A stretch of 64,000 bases of DNA from Sipunculus nudus (taxonomy: Eukaryota; Annelida; Sipuncula; Golfingiida; Sipunculidae): assembly GCA_026874595.1 (NCBI GenBank), contig CM049313.1, forward strand, positions 52,377,659 to 52,441,658. The letters run 5' to 3'. The position numbers were made by a program, and so were the translations under genes. The notes beneath the pieces were generated by a model. It had not been told where the DNA came from. It ran no database searches and saw only the letters and a program-made list of their open reading frames with translations. Shown here one piece after another: positions 35,112 to 47,437 of the stretch (position 1 is the first letter of the stretch; every line of letters starts with the position of its first letter).

Positions 35112-36360
35112 TGAGATCGGGTAGGACTTTACGGTACTGGTACGTCTAATCTTAGGTCGGAGAAGCCTATACGGGTTTATGAGTTTTTTCTTCCATTCTG
35201 CAATTTTCTGTTTGCGCTAGATCTCCATAACGACTGTTTTATTTTCCAGTGATCGCTCTGCAATACCATACATCTTAGATGATCGTCTTTTTTTTTGTTT
35301 TGTTTCAAAGCCTAGGGTTATACCGCTCAATTTGACCTATTATAACAATACAGAGGTTTTGTTAGCCATATTTCTGGCTGGTGCCAGGAACCCTGATAAC
35401 AACATAAACCCCGATTTAAGCCACGAAATGAACCAAGGGACCGAATCCCTGAAATCTTCTTTTTATTAAATCAGGATATGCTACAGGATATAACTCAGGA
35501 TATGAACTTCCGCTTACATCAAAAGAACACATAGACATACATTTGCTAACAGTAAAGGGCCTTAAGCAGCGACGAAGGAATTAGGCACTAGATTAATATA
35601 TACAAAGGTAATTACAAGAAGCATACGTTGATTGGTAAAAATGTATTCAAATCTAAGAAAACATGTAGCAGGGTTAACAGGGCCAATATCTAAATTTGTC
35701 TGGAACGTACCGGATTAACCTAAATGACAATTGAATGAGGCAATTTACTCGTAAAATCCTAAATACTCTCCACATTAAATGCATAACCGAACGATTATGT
35801 AGAAAAAAATATGACCAAACTATAAACTGATTGATGAAATTATCTCAAACTTGATAAAAACTGTGTTTAATCCCCCAAAAAAGTAAAATTAACAAGGGTA
35901 TTTTGTCCCCACCAATCAAAACTAAGATCCCCGACCCCTACCCCCCCCCCCCCCGAGGAAAATCATGCCCTTGTCACAGCATTTTGTCTTGACCAACCAC
36001 CTGTACGTCTTAAATCCAACGTGTGTCCATCCCAGGTATGGTTCAGGAGGACAATGGCTTTTTTAGGGGGGGGGGACAAGGGCAGGTTGAAACATGTTTT
36101 TAACCGAAATAAAACCATGTTGTAAATGCAAAAAAGGATTTTTTCAAACGCCAAGGGGACGTAACATGCGTGACAAAATGCCATAATTATCTTAAACACC
36201 AAAAATGGTCATAGTTTTTACAGTGCGGTTGAGTGAGCGTGTAGTGAAATACATATCCCTCTGGCTTTCATAGGGACTTACCATTTAAGTAGCCGGGTAC
36301 CTCTCATATTTATATATATATATTGGATTTGTAACATACCTGATCTGATACATATAAATT
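32996..36360. other. Intergenic DNA upstream of the GPCR gene
   Basis: No convincing gene. Contains a (TA)n(TG)n tract at 35054-35111, a 14-base C-run near 35941, and a G10 run near 36066. Short inverted GCCCTTGTC (about 35967) and GACAAGGGC (about 36076) could form a hairpin. Short frames at 33162-33446, 34233-34629 (+) and 35963-36202 (-) show no domain. Non-coding 5' exons or the promoter of the GPCR may lie here but cannot be placed. Confidence 0.4.
35054..35111. repeat. (TA)n(TG)n microsatellite
   Basis: Compound dinucleotide tract. Confidence 0.95.
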
Positions 36361-36370
36361 TATTTTTCAG
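36361..36370 (+). other. Probable 3' splice acceptor before the GPCR start
   Basis: TATTTTTCAG precedes AAACAATG, leaving only 5 bases between the AG and the start codon. The pyrimidine tract is short but typical for an AT-rich invertebrate. It suggests upstream non-coding exon(s). Confidence 0.4.
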
Positions 36371-36375
36371 AAACA

Positions 36376-37446
36376 ATGCTACAAATGAATGAAAATCACT
36401 CCTTTGAGGCATCAACAAGTTCTGGGGATCTGAATGAAACGTATTTTCCATTATCACAAACGAACTCTCCTGGCTTCGAGACACTGTACCGCGTGATGTT
36501 TATCGCTTGTCACATGCCTGCAGCGACAGCCGCCATAGAAAACCTAGTCGTTTTGATTTTGTATGCATGCAGAAGTCACGTGGTCATACACCAGCGGAAG
36601 GAGTTCACGTTATCTCTCGCAGCGGCTGATATGTGTGTCGGCGTCACGTGGTTTTTGCAAGCGTATTTAGTAAACAATAGCGAGGTGTTTAGCAGATTGT
36701 TATATACCATTCACGATGGAATGCTAGCTGCAAGTGCTTTATCTGTTTTCATTATGGTCCTTGACCGGCTTTTACTAGTGCGTCGACCTTTCACACACGA
36801 ACATAAGTGCGGGAAGCACTATGTTTGGTTTGGATGTCTTGGTGTATGGGTTTACTCTTTACTGGCTGGGGCCACGCTTTCAATCTTGGATGCTAACATG
36901 AAGCAGCAACCACGTGACCTTTGGGCTTGTGGAATCTGGCCGGTCCTTCTAGTGGCTCAAATTACGTTTATTTTCCCCGCCTTCTCTACGTTAGTGATTT
37001 TCCTGTGTCTCCACGCCATGGCGGTCCGTGCCCGACTCAAGGGACATCAGATGGTGCCACTTCAGCAGGACATCGGAGCCACCAACCGACGAACTATAAA
37101 GGAAGCTAAAAGGTCCGTCATGCTCTATAGTACCGTGGCTTTTTTCCAGCTGTTCGGCGGCATCTTAAGCGAGATGCCAAATTTGTACATAGCTGGTCTG
37201 TGTGGAGTGAAGCAGACGTTGCGCCATAAAACGTTTCTTGGATACCTCAGTGCTCTTCAACACGTCGCCTACTTGGTTAGAGCGACGGGATCTGCAGTAA
37301 ATCCATGGATCCATACGTTCCGGCGACGAGAGATTATCCGGTGTTTCGCCGGTAGAGGCAGCGATATCAATCTTTGTTCCGGCAGCGCTGAGCTTCAAAA
37401 TACTTACAATAGGCGAGACACAGTGCAGCGAGGGACTTCATTTTAA
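36376..37446 (+). CDS. Class A (rhodopsin-like) G-protein-coupled receptor, orphan
   Basis: 356 residues in one exon. Seven helices can be placed: TM1 ~36-63 (N56), TM2 ~76-98 (LAAAD, D85), TM3 ~107-131, TM4 ~148-168 (W158), TM5 ~188-216 (P201), TM6 ~244-268, TM7 ~285-313 (NPWIH, N309/P310), then helix 8 (FRRREIIRCF). The N-terminus carries N-glycosylation sites N7 and N20. The G-protein switch is DRL (130-132) in place of DRY. Departures: NPxxY ends in His; TM6 lacks the CWxP proline; Cys185 in extracellular loop 2 has no partner Cys at the top of TM3. The TM7-helix 8 style (SAVNPWIHTFRRRE) recalls the melanocortin/EDG/cannabinoid/adenosine group, but the ligand cannot be named. The ATG at 36376 has A at -3; a second Met is at codon 4. 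No frameshifts or internal stops. Confidence 0.85.
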   Translation: MLQMNENHSFEASTSSGDLNETYFPLSQTNSPGFETLYRVMFIACHMPAATAAIENLVVLILYACRSHVVIHQRKEFTLSLAAADMCVGVTWFLQAYLVNNSEVFSRLLYTIHDGMLAASALSVFIMVLDRLLLVRRPFTHEHKCGKHYVWFGCLGVWVYSLLAGATLSILDANMKQQPRDLWACGIWPVLLVAQITFIFPAFSTLVIFLCLHAMAVRARLKGHQMVPLQQDIGATNRRTIKEAKRSVMLYSTVAFFQLFGGILSEMPNLYIAGLCGVKQTLRHKTFLGYLSALQHVAYLVRATGSAVNPWIHTFRRREIIRCFAGRGSDINLCSGSAELQNTYNRRDTVQRGTSF

Positions 37447-37665
37447 AATACATGGTACCGAATCCTTCGACCATCAATCATACATTATAAAGACACCATG
37501 CGGCGCTTGATTCTCATAAAATGATACATCGTCAAATGATGTACACTAAGTATTCTTTTACATTGTCAGTCTGTGTAATTTATACAAGTGAAAATGAAAA
37601 ATTTACATTTCATCGAGAAAAAAATGAACAGCTTTGTATATAATAAAAAGGTTTTTGGTCACGAA
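37447..37665 (+). other. GPCR 3' untranslated region with poly(A) signal
   Basis: The stop TAA is followed by about 200 bp of AT-rich sequence. AATAAA at 37642-37647 is followed by a GGTTTTTGGT stretch, a suitable downstream element, so the transcript probably ends near 37660. Confidence 0.55.
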
Positions 37666-37975
37666 CTTTGCGTTTTTATTTTATTTTATTTTTTTATTAT
37701 TTTACTTCATGACACAGGCCTCAACTAGGAGGGTTATATCATTTATATGTACAAGAAAGCCATTACGAAATGTTTAGTAGAGTCAGTCAAATGTTTCTAG
37801 GTAGATATACGCGTTTATATGCTTTTAATCAAACCAAATGTTCCTTTCTTCGAGCCATAAAGCAACCTTTCACATACAAAGGCGTTTAACTCTTTTCTTT
37901 ACAGTGCAGGGCGTTAATGTTTTGTAAAAAAAAATGTTATTCCTTTTACTGATTGATCATAATGAGATATTATAG
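37666..37975. other. Intergenic DNA between GPCR gene and Tigger element
   Basis: AT-rich; no feature seen. Confidence 0.5.
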
Positions 37976-39188
37976 TACAGTGGAACCCCGCCTTGCGACC
38001 ACCCCACAATTGCGACCACCCCACAATTACGACCATTTTGCTTGGTCCCGAATTTTTTTTAGTTCATTTATGTTTAAAAATGACTCAAAATTACGACCAC
38101 CCCTGAATTCAGAATTACGACCAGATTTCCTGGCCCCAGCGCTAATGCGACCCCGCTAATGCGACCACCGCCGAGAAGTACTGAAACAACATTTGTCACG
38201 AGCCGATGGCTGCGTCTTGTCACAAGCGCCTTAACGAAAGATCAAAGCGGGTAACAAGGTTTCTTAACCCGAGTGTGAATCTGGTCCCGCATATCTTCCC
38301 GACTCGGTGTCTTCGCTGAGACTCGTTGAGGTGTAGGTTATAAATCAAAGAGGGTAACCATCGGCCAGATTACTCAATGAGCCGGTCTGACCTGGGGTCA
38401 GATGCTAATTGCCCCTCAGTGATCACCTGTATTACAGCTACCCTAAGTGTGGGGTTGCGGGCTTAATATTTCAACTCATCACATATTGTTCGATCCTCAC
38501 TGGTAAAATTAACGACCTGGTTAATCCTAAATGTGTTCATACCTTTCTGACACTGAGTATTGAGCACTCAGTAAAATGTATAAATAAAGCTTGCATGGGG
38601 GGAAAATCCCCCACATTAACTTGCCTTTTCTGATAGATCGTTGTCAGTTTATTTCTCTACTGGTTAAGTTTGCATTTAAATTGATCGCTGTTAGGCAACC
38701 ATGCCTCTGAAAGAGCTCTACTTGAAGGATAAAGTGGCGTTTATCAAGGCGGCAACACCACGCGCAGTCAGCACCAAATGGCTCAGCAGTCGGGAAAACT
38801 CAAGTGCACGCAATATATGCTCAAGCGGAAGGCTAAATGACAGCCACGTATTATGTTCAATATGCATTCAATAGGTTGTAATCGTATTGCCTTAGTGTTA
38901 TTATTTGTTAATCATCAGTCACTAAGTATGTGTACATGTATATTAATTTTTATCATGAACAAATATGTTCAGGTACACACAAAAAACATTCATAATAAGG
39001 GTCATCCGTAAAGTAAAATATTTTGTTATAATTCACATTAAAGATATGCAATAGATAAACTCTGATACAGATTAAATATCAGCGTGTTATATGCGACCAC
39101 GGTGCGAGTTTCACAAATACGACCACCCCCAAATTACGACCACTTTGCTCAGTCCCCAGGGTGGTCGTAATTGTGGGGTTCCACTGTA
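37976..39188 (+). mobile_element. Tigger/pogo-type DNA transposon, internally deleted (TA TSD included)
   Basis: The element proper is 37978-39186. The ends are CAGTGGAACCCC inverted, flanked by TA. Both ends carry repeated ACGACCACCCC-like motifs (38005-38160 on the left, 39085-39180 on the right). At 1.2 kb it is too short for a full transposase, and only a damaged N-terminal piece remains (38701-38838). It is therefore a non-autonomous derivative of a Tc1/mariner-superfamily pogo element. Confidence 0.85.
38701..38838 (+). pseudogene. Remnant of pogo/Tigger transposase N-terminal HTH
   Basis: The ATG frame gives MPLKELYLKDKVAFIKAA, like the first helix of CENP-B/pogo DNA-binding domains. 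After about 38760 the homologous residues continue in another frame (SQHQMAQQSGK, then a TQ..MLKRKAK recognition-helix-like end), so a frameshift separates them. A TGA follows at once and the DDE catalytic region is absent. It cannot be functional. Confidence 0.6.
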
Positions 39189-42110
39189 TACACAACTGAA
39201 ACACTTTATTAACTCTGAATAACATCGCTGATACATCTCCTAGGACCGTGTTTGTTATAGATGACACTTTCACATAAGTAGAAGCTATATTTTATCAAAA
39301 CGGTGTGCAGCATGAATCAAGCCTGCTGTCTGCTGTCCGTGCTGTCACTGGGTGTTCTTCAAAAACTCTCTCCCATGACGAAGGCTCCCTTATTTCTCTG
39401 CCTGTCATAGCAAATAAAGCCGTGATACTGGGGATCGCATGAATATGCTGGCAAAGCAATGGTGTTTATAGAAATATAGGGGAATGATTTATAACATATA
39501 GACGTCTATATTACTTTCAGCGTTCTACCATCAGGAACATTTAGTGGTGCTGACCAGCTTTAGACGCTACACGCAAGAGAACAGCCGCCCACCAAGGCAT
39601 TCAGCCAACATTCATGTGCACGTAAACAGACCCCGAAGAGTGAGCATTGATACTGGAAATTAAGTTCCGTGAGCCCCTATGCTTAACTCTAATGGAGTAG
39701 TCATCTGAGCGACTTGGCCGCTGGTCCCTTACGGCGGTAATCAAAGGTAGTCTAGAGGTCATTTTGGAGGAATATGGCTGTCGTGAAGTAAGACGACTTT
39801 GCATCATGAGTCCGCCGCCAGTTGTATAAAAGTGTCGTTATATATATATATATATATATATATTTCCGCATTTAAGATTAATTAACCTACGAAATTACAC
39901 CTTCTGATGGTAATAAGTACAAACAGATAATGTGTATCATGCTTGTGAGAGAGGCGGAAGCCATTTACATCTAGGTCATTTAGAATGTTGGTCGACTTTA
40001 TACGTACAGGCTTATATTTCTTTGTAGGTTCGCCATTTCCTGACATTCCCTACTTTTCTATATAAATCTCATTTTTGGCATAATATGCCTGCCATGTGTT
40101 CCCATGGTGTGTCTTTATTTTGGCTAAAAATGGGACCATCTGGATTCTGCCTGGTGTCTGTCATTGGTTTTATACAGAATCAGTACATTTTTAAACTTTA
40201 TTCTTAAACATCAGTCTGAAAAGGATTTCAATATGTTGACTACTGAAGCATCGAGAATCACGAAACTTTAACTGCAACTAAATTGAATGAGAACAACTCG
40301 GACATACAATGGCTTATTTAAGAAGGCATACTGGAGAAGTATTGGTTTTTTTTAATAAAGCTTAATGAACAAGATATCGAGCTCCAAACCATGCGGGCGG
40401 CTGAAATATTGAGGCCATTGGCCTCTTCGACGAATGAGCAATTATCTTTATCTTAATTCGTGTAATAAAGAACAAAAACTTGAACCGTTTACGATATGGG
40501 ATGGTGGTATTAATTAAGGATGGACAAAAGGTGCATGTCTCCGTATCTCAGCGGCGATAATTATCTCGATCAGGAAGTCAAAGGGAATTTGCACTCATTA
40601 GGAACTTAATGGAACCGATTTGTCAAACGCACCCATTTCATTTTTAGCCCAAAATTGAATAGCTGTCGGGGTTAATAAGCTGATACTGCTATTCTGGTTC
40701 ACGTGAGAAAAACATTTGGTGATACTGGTTTAAAACAGACGAAGTTTTATAAGGACAGATTATTATAGATGGAGGCTATTCCGGCGACCAGATATGAGCT
40801 CCACAATTACAAGCAGAACTAATGCATATTTAGATTTTTTTATCAGGTGAGCCTGAGTGTTCTGTAGGGAGCATACATTCTGTGTACAGTGGTTAAACAG
40901 TCATACCCTGTCCTTGGTTATATTATATTCCACTTTTGATTAATACAAGAGCTGGACTCTTCGGACTGCACATTACAAAGTAGGTTTCTCTGTTAGAACT
41001 GACTTATTTCCCCACCCTTAATTCCAACAATTGTGCCAATCATATATTGTGCTTGTTTATTCTACCATGATAATCTAACTTTTTATGTGAACAAGAATAT
41101 CTGGTCATGACAGAGGCTAGCGCTCTGTGACAGCACCCCTCTAATTTTACCCATTAATATCATTTTTTATCACTCTAATCTTGTTTTTCCAGTCTCACTC
41201 ATATTTTGTTTTGACATCACATCTCAAAATAACCTCCTCCATGATACCATTCACCCCATAAACTCCAATTAAAAGAGGACTTTTTCACCCGGGAAGAAGC
41301 GTTTTACGAGCTTGTGTTCATTAATTGGTATCTCCTAAATGTCCCAAAGCAATAATTATCTGCCATCAGCGATCTTAAAGAACCTATTTCTAGTATTTAG
41401 AAATTTATTTTCCTAACAAATAGTCATGTGATGCAATTTCCAGATATCTTGAAAATCCTTACCGGTGTTTAGTCTTGTCATCTGAATTATTATAGAATGA
41501 AAACCAGTTTTATGAAGGTCAGAGGTCACTTTTCCAAACGATAAACCAATTAAAATGCGTCAATAAAGTCGGTGTCTATAATTATAATAATCAGGGACGA
41601 ATGATAATATCAAGTTCATTCACGTTTTCAAATCCCAATACGGATTACTCGACAACTTTATTAAGTAGAGGGTAATGCAGCACAAACATTCTCCATGGCG
41701 ATTTAAATGACACATTCGTATATTCGATGGCATGATGTCTTATATAAAACAACCGTCTCTATATTTCTAGCCAGTGGCTTAACAATACATTATCAATAGC
41801 AGAGCAGCGACCATCCGAGCGGCTTGATATATTTTATTATCAAAATAACACAGTTATAAATGTGACAACCAAGTTTTCTTGTGAAACTAATTTTCAGTTC
41901 AGGAATGGCAAAATCCTTGAACACTATCATGTGTTTAAACTGTACTCTTTACTTCATAAAAAAAATATATAACTATGCACAATGTATACTAGTATTACCC
42001 TTACCTGATGGAGCCTGAAAAACTATATGTATTGGTTATTCAGAAATGTGTTTCTTAAATGTATCTTAAACTTACCCCTGAACTTATTGCTTGCTACTGG
42101 GACTACAACC

Positions 42111-42114
<4 letters not shown>
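39189..42114. other. Intergenic DNA
   Basis: Short TA tract at 39839-39863. No gene, RNA or transposon end recognised. Confidence 0.45.

Positions 42115-42177
<63 letters not shown>
42115..42177. repeat. (TA)n microsatellite
   Basis: Long TA tract immediately abutting the tiny TIR element to its right. Confidence 0.95.
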
Positions 42178-42179
<2 letters not shown>

Positions 42180-42258
42180 CCCCCCAAAGGCAGCGGAAAT
42201 TTTGCAACTTACGATATAGGTAGTAGGCCTATTGGTAAAGCGCTGTGTAACGAGCGTA
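42178..42258 (-). mobile_element. Tiny TIR transposon G, copy 3
   Basis: The left end TACCCCCCAAAGGCAGCGG and right end GCGCTGTGTAACGAGCGTA correspond to the inverted ends of copy 1, in the opposite orientation. It lacks about 14 bp of the internal CTTCTAAAGAAGC segment. No 9-bp duplication is visible because the left flank has become a TA tract. Confidence 0.65.
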
Positions 42259-43439
42259 ATGGGTGTAATTCTCTTGGGTGCAGGGATAACTGACGTGGGG
42301 TAATAGGCCCAGGGGTTACACTGTTTGCCTTTTTTTGGAAGAGAAGAGCTTTATCTGATAAAAGACAATAATTAACAGGCTCAGGGAAAAGTACCAAACC
42401 TTTCTTGGTATCATGGATTGACGGCTATTATTAAGATAAACTCATCTTATTTAACATAGTATTATTCAATTGCTGAATTGTACAATTTTAACAGCCTTAT
42501 CCACTGACCACGTATTTGGTTGTTCTAGGTCAATTAACATTGGGTTTAAATGTTTTTTTTTAAACGGTGCATGAGGCTACAAACCGACGTACTTCCACAT
42601 AAATTTGCAAGAAATCAGTGACGTTATCAAAATCAAAGACATACTATCCTGGAGGAGGGGCTAGCTGAACAATGGATGGGGCTTCCTAGGGTGAGAGGGT
42701 TACCGACAGCTGAATAGGTAACTTATGAGGATATGTATATCATCCTAAAGATCTTAGAAACTGTTCTTATCTCTGTACTTTTAAAACTTAATATAGAGAA
42801 AAAAAAGTGTCCACACACAATGACGTTTTTTTTTAATTATTATTTTAGTATAATGCATATGTTGTGTACTTCTGACTGTTAAGTTATTTAGCATGTCTTT
42901 AATATGAATCTTTTAATTAGTTGTCTCGAAATGAGCATTTGAGCAGTATCACACTCTCAAGCGCACAATTTAAATGTACATTAATAATAATAATAATTAC
43001 AATAATAATAATAATAATAATAACAATAATATATGGTTTATTCTTTTTAAAACTTCTGCATAACCCTGATTTACGCGTCAGGTGCCTTTGGTTCCGGTCC
43101 CCATCCTATTACTTCCTTGGTGCCAATTTTGATATAAAATACATATTCTAGAGAGTCCCAGAACACACCCCGGACACTTGAAATGTTCCAGACTTTTGTT
43201 ACTAGAGTTTGTCAGTGAAGCCGTGTCCTTACTCTTTGCCGTTGTTTGACCGCGCTTAATCAGATTTGACCGAGACCAACCCGATCTCTTTGCTGGATAA
43301 TTTAATGTGATATTTTTGGCAACAATTAGCCAGATGCCCCAGGTTTTCCACAGACGCTACTTTTACCGGAATAAGATGAACCACGGAATCAACGCAAAGG
43401 GCAACGGGACGATGCCATAATTTAATCCGCTGTTTGGCA
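42259..43439. other. Intergenic DNA with an (AAT)n microsatellite
   Basis: 42979-43035 is an interrupted (ATA/AAT)n repeat. The rest shows no feature. Confidence 0.6.
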
Positions 43440-43745
43440 AACAAAAATTAAAGGTATGTTTCTCAGGCACCGCCCGAGTCAACTTTAACCACCCGCGTCA
43501 AACACTTTTATTTTGAATTTCATCTTTCAATTAGAAAAAATAACACAATTCTGATACGATTTCCTTTGCCATGTAGTGTTCTTACCTGTTTAGAAAAAAA
43601 CTGCTTTTTTCATGCTTTTCCCTGACCATATGACATTTTAATCGAAACTTACAAAAAGGTAAAAAAATATACTAGCGCCCGCTCGCGGTGATTTAAAAAA
43701 AAAGTAACTGAGAACCATACCTTTTTGGCCCTTACCTGGTGATTA
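43440..43745. repeat. Inverted pair of repeat D ends
   Basis: 43450-43500 read on the minus strand (GGTTAAAGTTGACTCGGGCGG, then TGCCTGAGAAACATACC) and 43675-43735 read on + (CGCTCGCGGTGATT, then CTGAGAACCATACC) both resemble the end of repeat D (8000 and 57465). They face each other around about 170 bp of AT-rich DNA, possibly a short foldback element. Confidence 0.4.
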
Positions 43746-44504
43746 TAATAGCCTTTCGCCCGGTGGTGTCGATTTTGCCAGCTGGTTCACGGCGATTCAA
43801 TCCTTGAGTGTGTGATTTGATCTTAGAGGAATGATTGGAATTTTGATGAAACATATGGGATGTCATCAATTCATTGAGAAGACAAAAGGGTCATCTATTC
43901 CTCGGAAGCTCAATATGCTATAAGGTCACTGCTCCCAGTATAAATCAGCCATTTGTGCAATTAGCGGGAAACCAGGATATATTAACTCATGTCGCCTATG
44001 ATAACACTGGCACTGCAACGAAGACAGATTAAACGAAGAGAACATAATTTTCTTTTTATTAATGTTATGTCTTAAAAAAGTTCTTTCTTTCAGATTACAG
44101 TGGTGAAAAATTTAGAGTAGGTTGGTAGAGAATTATATTATTTTTAACATTTTATTACACGACGTGATAAAAAATATGCTTTTCTAGAAGAAAATTTATT
44201 TTAAAAATAGATTTTGCTGCTTTTGTTTATAGATTTAACTTAATTTATACATTCGTTTCAAGGTGATAATCCAAAATGTAAATATTTGTATTACAAATAT
44301 TACAAGAAAAAAAATCTGAGTTTCGGGGCGAAAGGTGAAGGTTACAGGTTATAACCGTTCACAATAACAATGTTTATTTGACCAACTGTTTTTAAATATA
44401 AAATATAAACAGTATTTATGTTCATTCTCTGTTTACGTGAGGGTGTTTGAAAAATATGATAAAGCCAGAAACAAAATAAAAACCTCGGAGTCTGAAAATG
44501 CATA
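43746..44504. other. AT-rich intergenic DNA
   Basis: Nothing recognised. Confidence 0.4.
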
Positions 44505-44506
44505 TA

Positions 44507-44590
44507 CAGTGAAACCTGTCTAAAGCGGACAGTCAAGGGACTCAATCATTTTGTCCTTAATAGTGAGGTGTCCTTATAAGGCAGGTTCAC
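44507..44590 (+). mobile_element. Left end of a Tigger/pogo-type element
   Basis: TA then CAGTGAAACCTGTCTAAAGC, with an inner ACAGTCAAGGGAC block and a partial inverted copy (GTGTCCTTATAAGGCAGGTTC) 50 bp further on. The inverted right end CACTG-TA was not found nearby, so this is a truncated or solo end. Confidence 0.45.
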
Positions 44591-44821
44591 CTTAGTTGAT
44601 AACTGATGGATTATAAATAAAGACAAAGAATAGCTGCAAGAACGTGTTTTCTTGTATTATATTAGGTTTCATGTACATGTACAACTGATCATGCACACAT
44701 CATGCATTCAATAGTCATATACAAAATGTGATTATTTTTACTTTTCTCGAGTAGTAAACAATATAAGGAGAAGGGTCCCAATGGCAAACATATATATATA
44801 TACTTTAGTCCCACAGCACAT

Positions 44822-44872
<51 letters not shown>

Positions 44873-45047
44873 TATTTAAAATAATCATGAAATTTTATCC
44901 TTTTTCAAATTTAAATTCTCGGCACTGTACATGAATATAATTAAAAGATATCAAAATAAAAACGGTTATATTTCAATTAGGAGTTTTATAAAGGGTTTTA
45001 ATTTTTAATGATATTCTTGTATTATTTCGGCACTGCCATAATTACTA

Positions 45048-45106
<59 letters not shown>

Positions 45107-45715
45107 GCGATATAATCCTCCATTGTTACACACCTGACGATCCAGAAAACACAAAATACTTTCAAGTTAAAATTAATTAACTGAAGACATTAATAAATGT
45201 TTGATCACTAAGATCATAGAACATGTGACGAATTAGCTATTATTTGTGACTTGTGCAAGATATGTGACTTTTTATGTGACCCATGCATCAAACCCTGATT
45301 AAAATGTTTAGACTTAATAACTTTTATTGGAGTCGGAATACCGGAAACAAAGAACAATTGTTTTTGCTTTATGAAATAGGAAAACTTGTGTCAGGTAAGC
45401 AATGGTCCAACTGTTTGCCAAAACCAAATGATATATAATCTTTAAAATAGAGTGAACTAATCATAGTACTCGAATAAACATATTTTTTTTAATGAAGCAG
45501 TCTCTGTTTTCAAAACCTTTGTTTTTTTTACGTCTGAAGGGAGATCGATATTGGTACTGTGTGTGCCACGCTTGACCTAAAAACCATAACACAACATCAA
45601 AGAAAGGGAGGCTTTATGATTATTTTTGGTTAGGAACGAGTGCCACCATTTAATCAGCAGATAACCGTGAGCTGTGGTATCTGGGGACATAAAAGGCCTG
45701 AATTGTTAAGGTTTA
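44591..45715. other. Intergenic DNA with two (TA)n tracts
   Basis: TA tracts at 44824-44869 and 45051-45099, plus a short one near 44790. Nothing else recognised. Confidence 0.6.
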
Positions 45716-45800
45716 TGGTACTTGGGGGCAGCTGGATAGAGCACTAAATCTAGTTGTGAGGTCTGTGATTCGGAGCTTTCTTCTGGCGATATGAAATATT
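45716..45800 (+). mobile_element. Possible tRNA-derived SINE fragment
   Basis: GGCAGCTGGATAGAGCAC strongly resembles a tRNA A-box region (compare AGCTCAGTGGATAGAGCA), with GTGATTCGGAGC about 30 nt downstream as a poor B box. A related diverged copy with the same leader TATGGTACTTGG lies at 47105-47215. No poly-A tail or target duplication was identified. Confidence 0.35.
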
Positions 45801-47104
45801 AAAAACCAGCCGTCTATTTCCAAAACACCGACACTGCTTTCCAAGCACATTTCTCATAATAAATATTATCGTGTATTTGTCTTCACATTTTGCATGATAT
45901 GCACCGCATGAAACCTAACAATTTCGATTTATTATTAATAACTTGCTCCTGACGATTTTGGGGCATCATTTTCAGTAACCCACAGTAACCATAATTTATT
46001 CTCAGTTTATACTTGAGTCATATAGGTACTTTAAGGTCAATGAAACAGACATCTTCGGCAAAACTGTGATGGAGGTTAATTCAGGTTCCGCGATTTCACA
46101 TGGTAAGGGCTCTGTAACCGGATAATAAGCTCTTTTCAAGTATGGGAGACGTCACATATTAATAACGTATACCTCTCGGGGTCGCTTATTATGCCGGAGA
46201 AGATAACTGGATTTGGAACTATTTGTGTCCAAAAATTTCTCGACAATAATACGAAATTGACCCTGACGTCTGTCTGAGAACGTAGGTAATGTGTAAAACA
46301 TGTTAGGTCTTGATACATGTAAAATGGATGGTTGGTCAGATCAACAACAGGGACTGTTGAGCTCTATAGGTTGGTTTTTTTTATTGTAATTACTATACAA
46401 GTTTTGTATTTCATCTGAAACAACTTTTTCGAAAAAAAAATCATGTTGTGAAAAGGGTAAACTTGGTTTATTGACATGTCTTCGCAAAAATGTTTTAATT
46501 TGACAGGGTGATACTCGCGGGTGATGCCCATTTATCCTCGGTCCTTCGTTATCTAACACCTCGTAAAAGTCAGACAGTACAATCACTGCGTTGGATATTG
46601 CTTTTGGCAGCATTTTTGTGCTGGATATTTCGCATTAATTTTTATGCAAATTTAGTCAAAACTAAATGCATGCGCATTGTCTACTAAAACCCGTTCATTC
46701 GCAATCAACGGCAACGATACTTATACACATTATATTATTGGAATACTGAGTAATTTGGAGTCCTGCTGCTTTCAATCTCAGCTTGTTCATTGCGAAGCAG
46801 TACGGCGTGTAAATGTAACATATAGTTCTGTGAATTTTCATTGATCTAGCTTTACCGCTTTTACAGTTATTTTCTTGTAAAGTTAGGTTCACCTGGTTCC
46901 CATTGATCTTATTTCCTAGAGATTAATCAGTTCCGGCTGAGAAATGAGTATAGGCGTTTAATCTCAGTGAAGTCTAATTCAATAACAAATAATCCACTGA
47001 GTTGCATTACTTACTAAAACTTATAACTTAAAACTTACAAATTCATGTCTCCTAAAAGAAATATTTATTATTGGAGGACTGATATGACAGCCTGCCAAGT
47101 GATC
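45801..47104. other. Intergenic DNA
   Basis: A 90-codon minus-strand open frame (46613-46341) starts MLPKAISNAVIVLSDFYEVL and is hydrophilic afterwards. No domain is recognised and it is not called as a gene. Confidence 0.4.
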
Positions 47105-47215
47105 TATGGTACTTGGCGACATGATTATAAGGGATAACGCTAGAGCAAAAGGCAAGCGCCGGTAGCTAGATCACAGGGCCTTCAAACCTAAGTGCGAGGT
47201 GTCTTATCGCAAACA
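47105..47215 (+). mobile_element. Second diverged SINE-like fragment
   Basis: Shares TATGGTACTTGG and GGTAGCTAGAT...GTGCGAGGT with 45716-45790, but the A-box-like part is interrupted. Weak support. Confidence 0.25.
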
Positions 47216-47224
47216 AGCAACATG

Positions 47225-47437
47225 CAGAAGCGGATCTAGGGGGTCCAGACCCCCCTCCTCCCTTTTGTTTCATCCGCTGCAAGCTTTTTAAGAATTTCAG
47301 ATAAAATTTTGCGGCCTGGACTCCCCCCCCCTCTTTTCTGGAGCTAGTGATCTTTTTTTTTTTAGATTTTTCATTGGTCCTCCTAGGTTTGACCCTTGAT
47401 CCCCCTCTCCTTTTTCTAAATCCTGGATCCGCCCCTG
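47225..47437. mobile_element. hAT-type MITE
   Basis: 213 bp bounded by CAGAAGCGGATCTAGGGGGT and an inverted end reading CAGGGGCGGATCCAGGATTT. This CAG(G/A)(G/A)GCGGATC(C/T)AG end is typical of animal hAT MITEs. Interior is T/C-rich and non-coding. A clean 8-bp duplication is not visible. Confidence 0.6.

Noticed and set aside
46341-46613. 90-codon minus-strand open frame as a small secreted peptide
   Set aside because: No signal peptide, cysteine pattern or promoter/poly(A) context.
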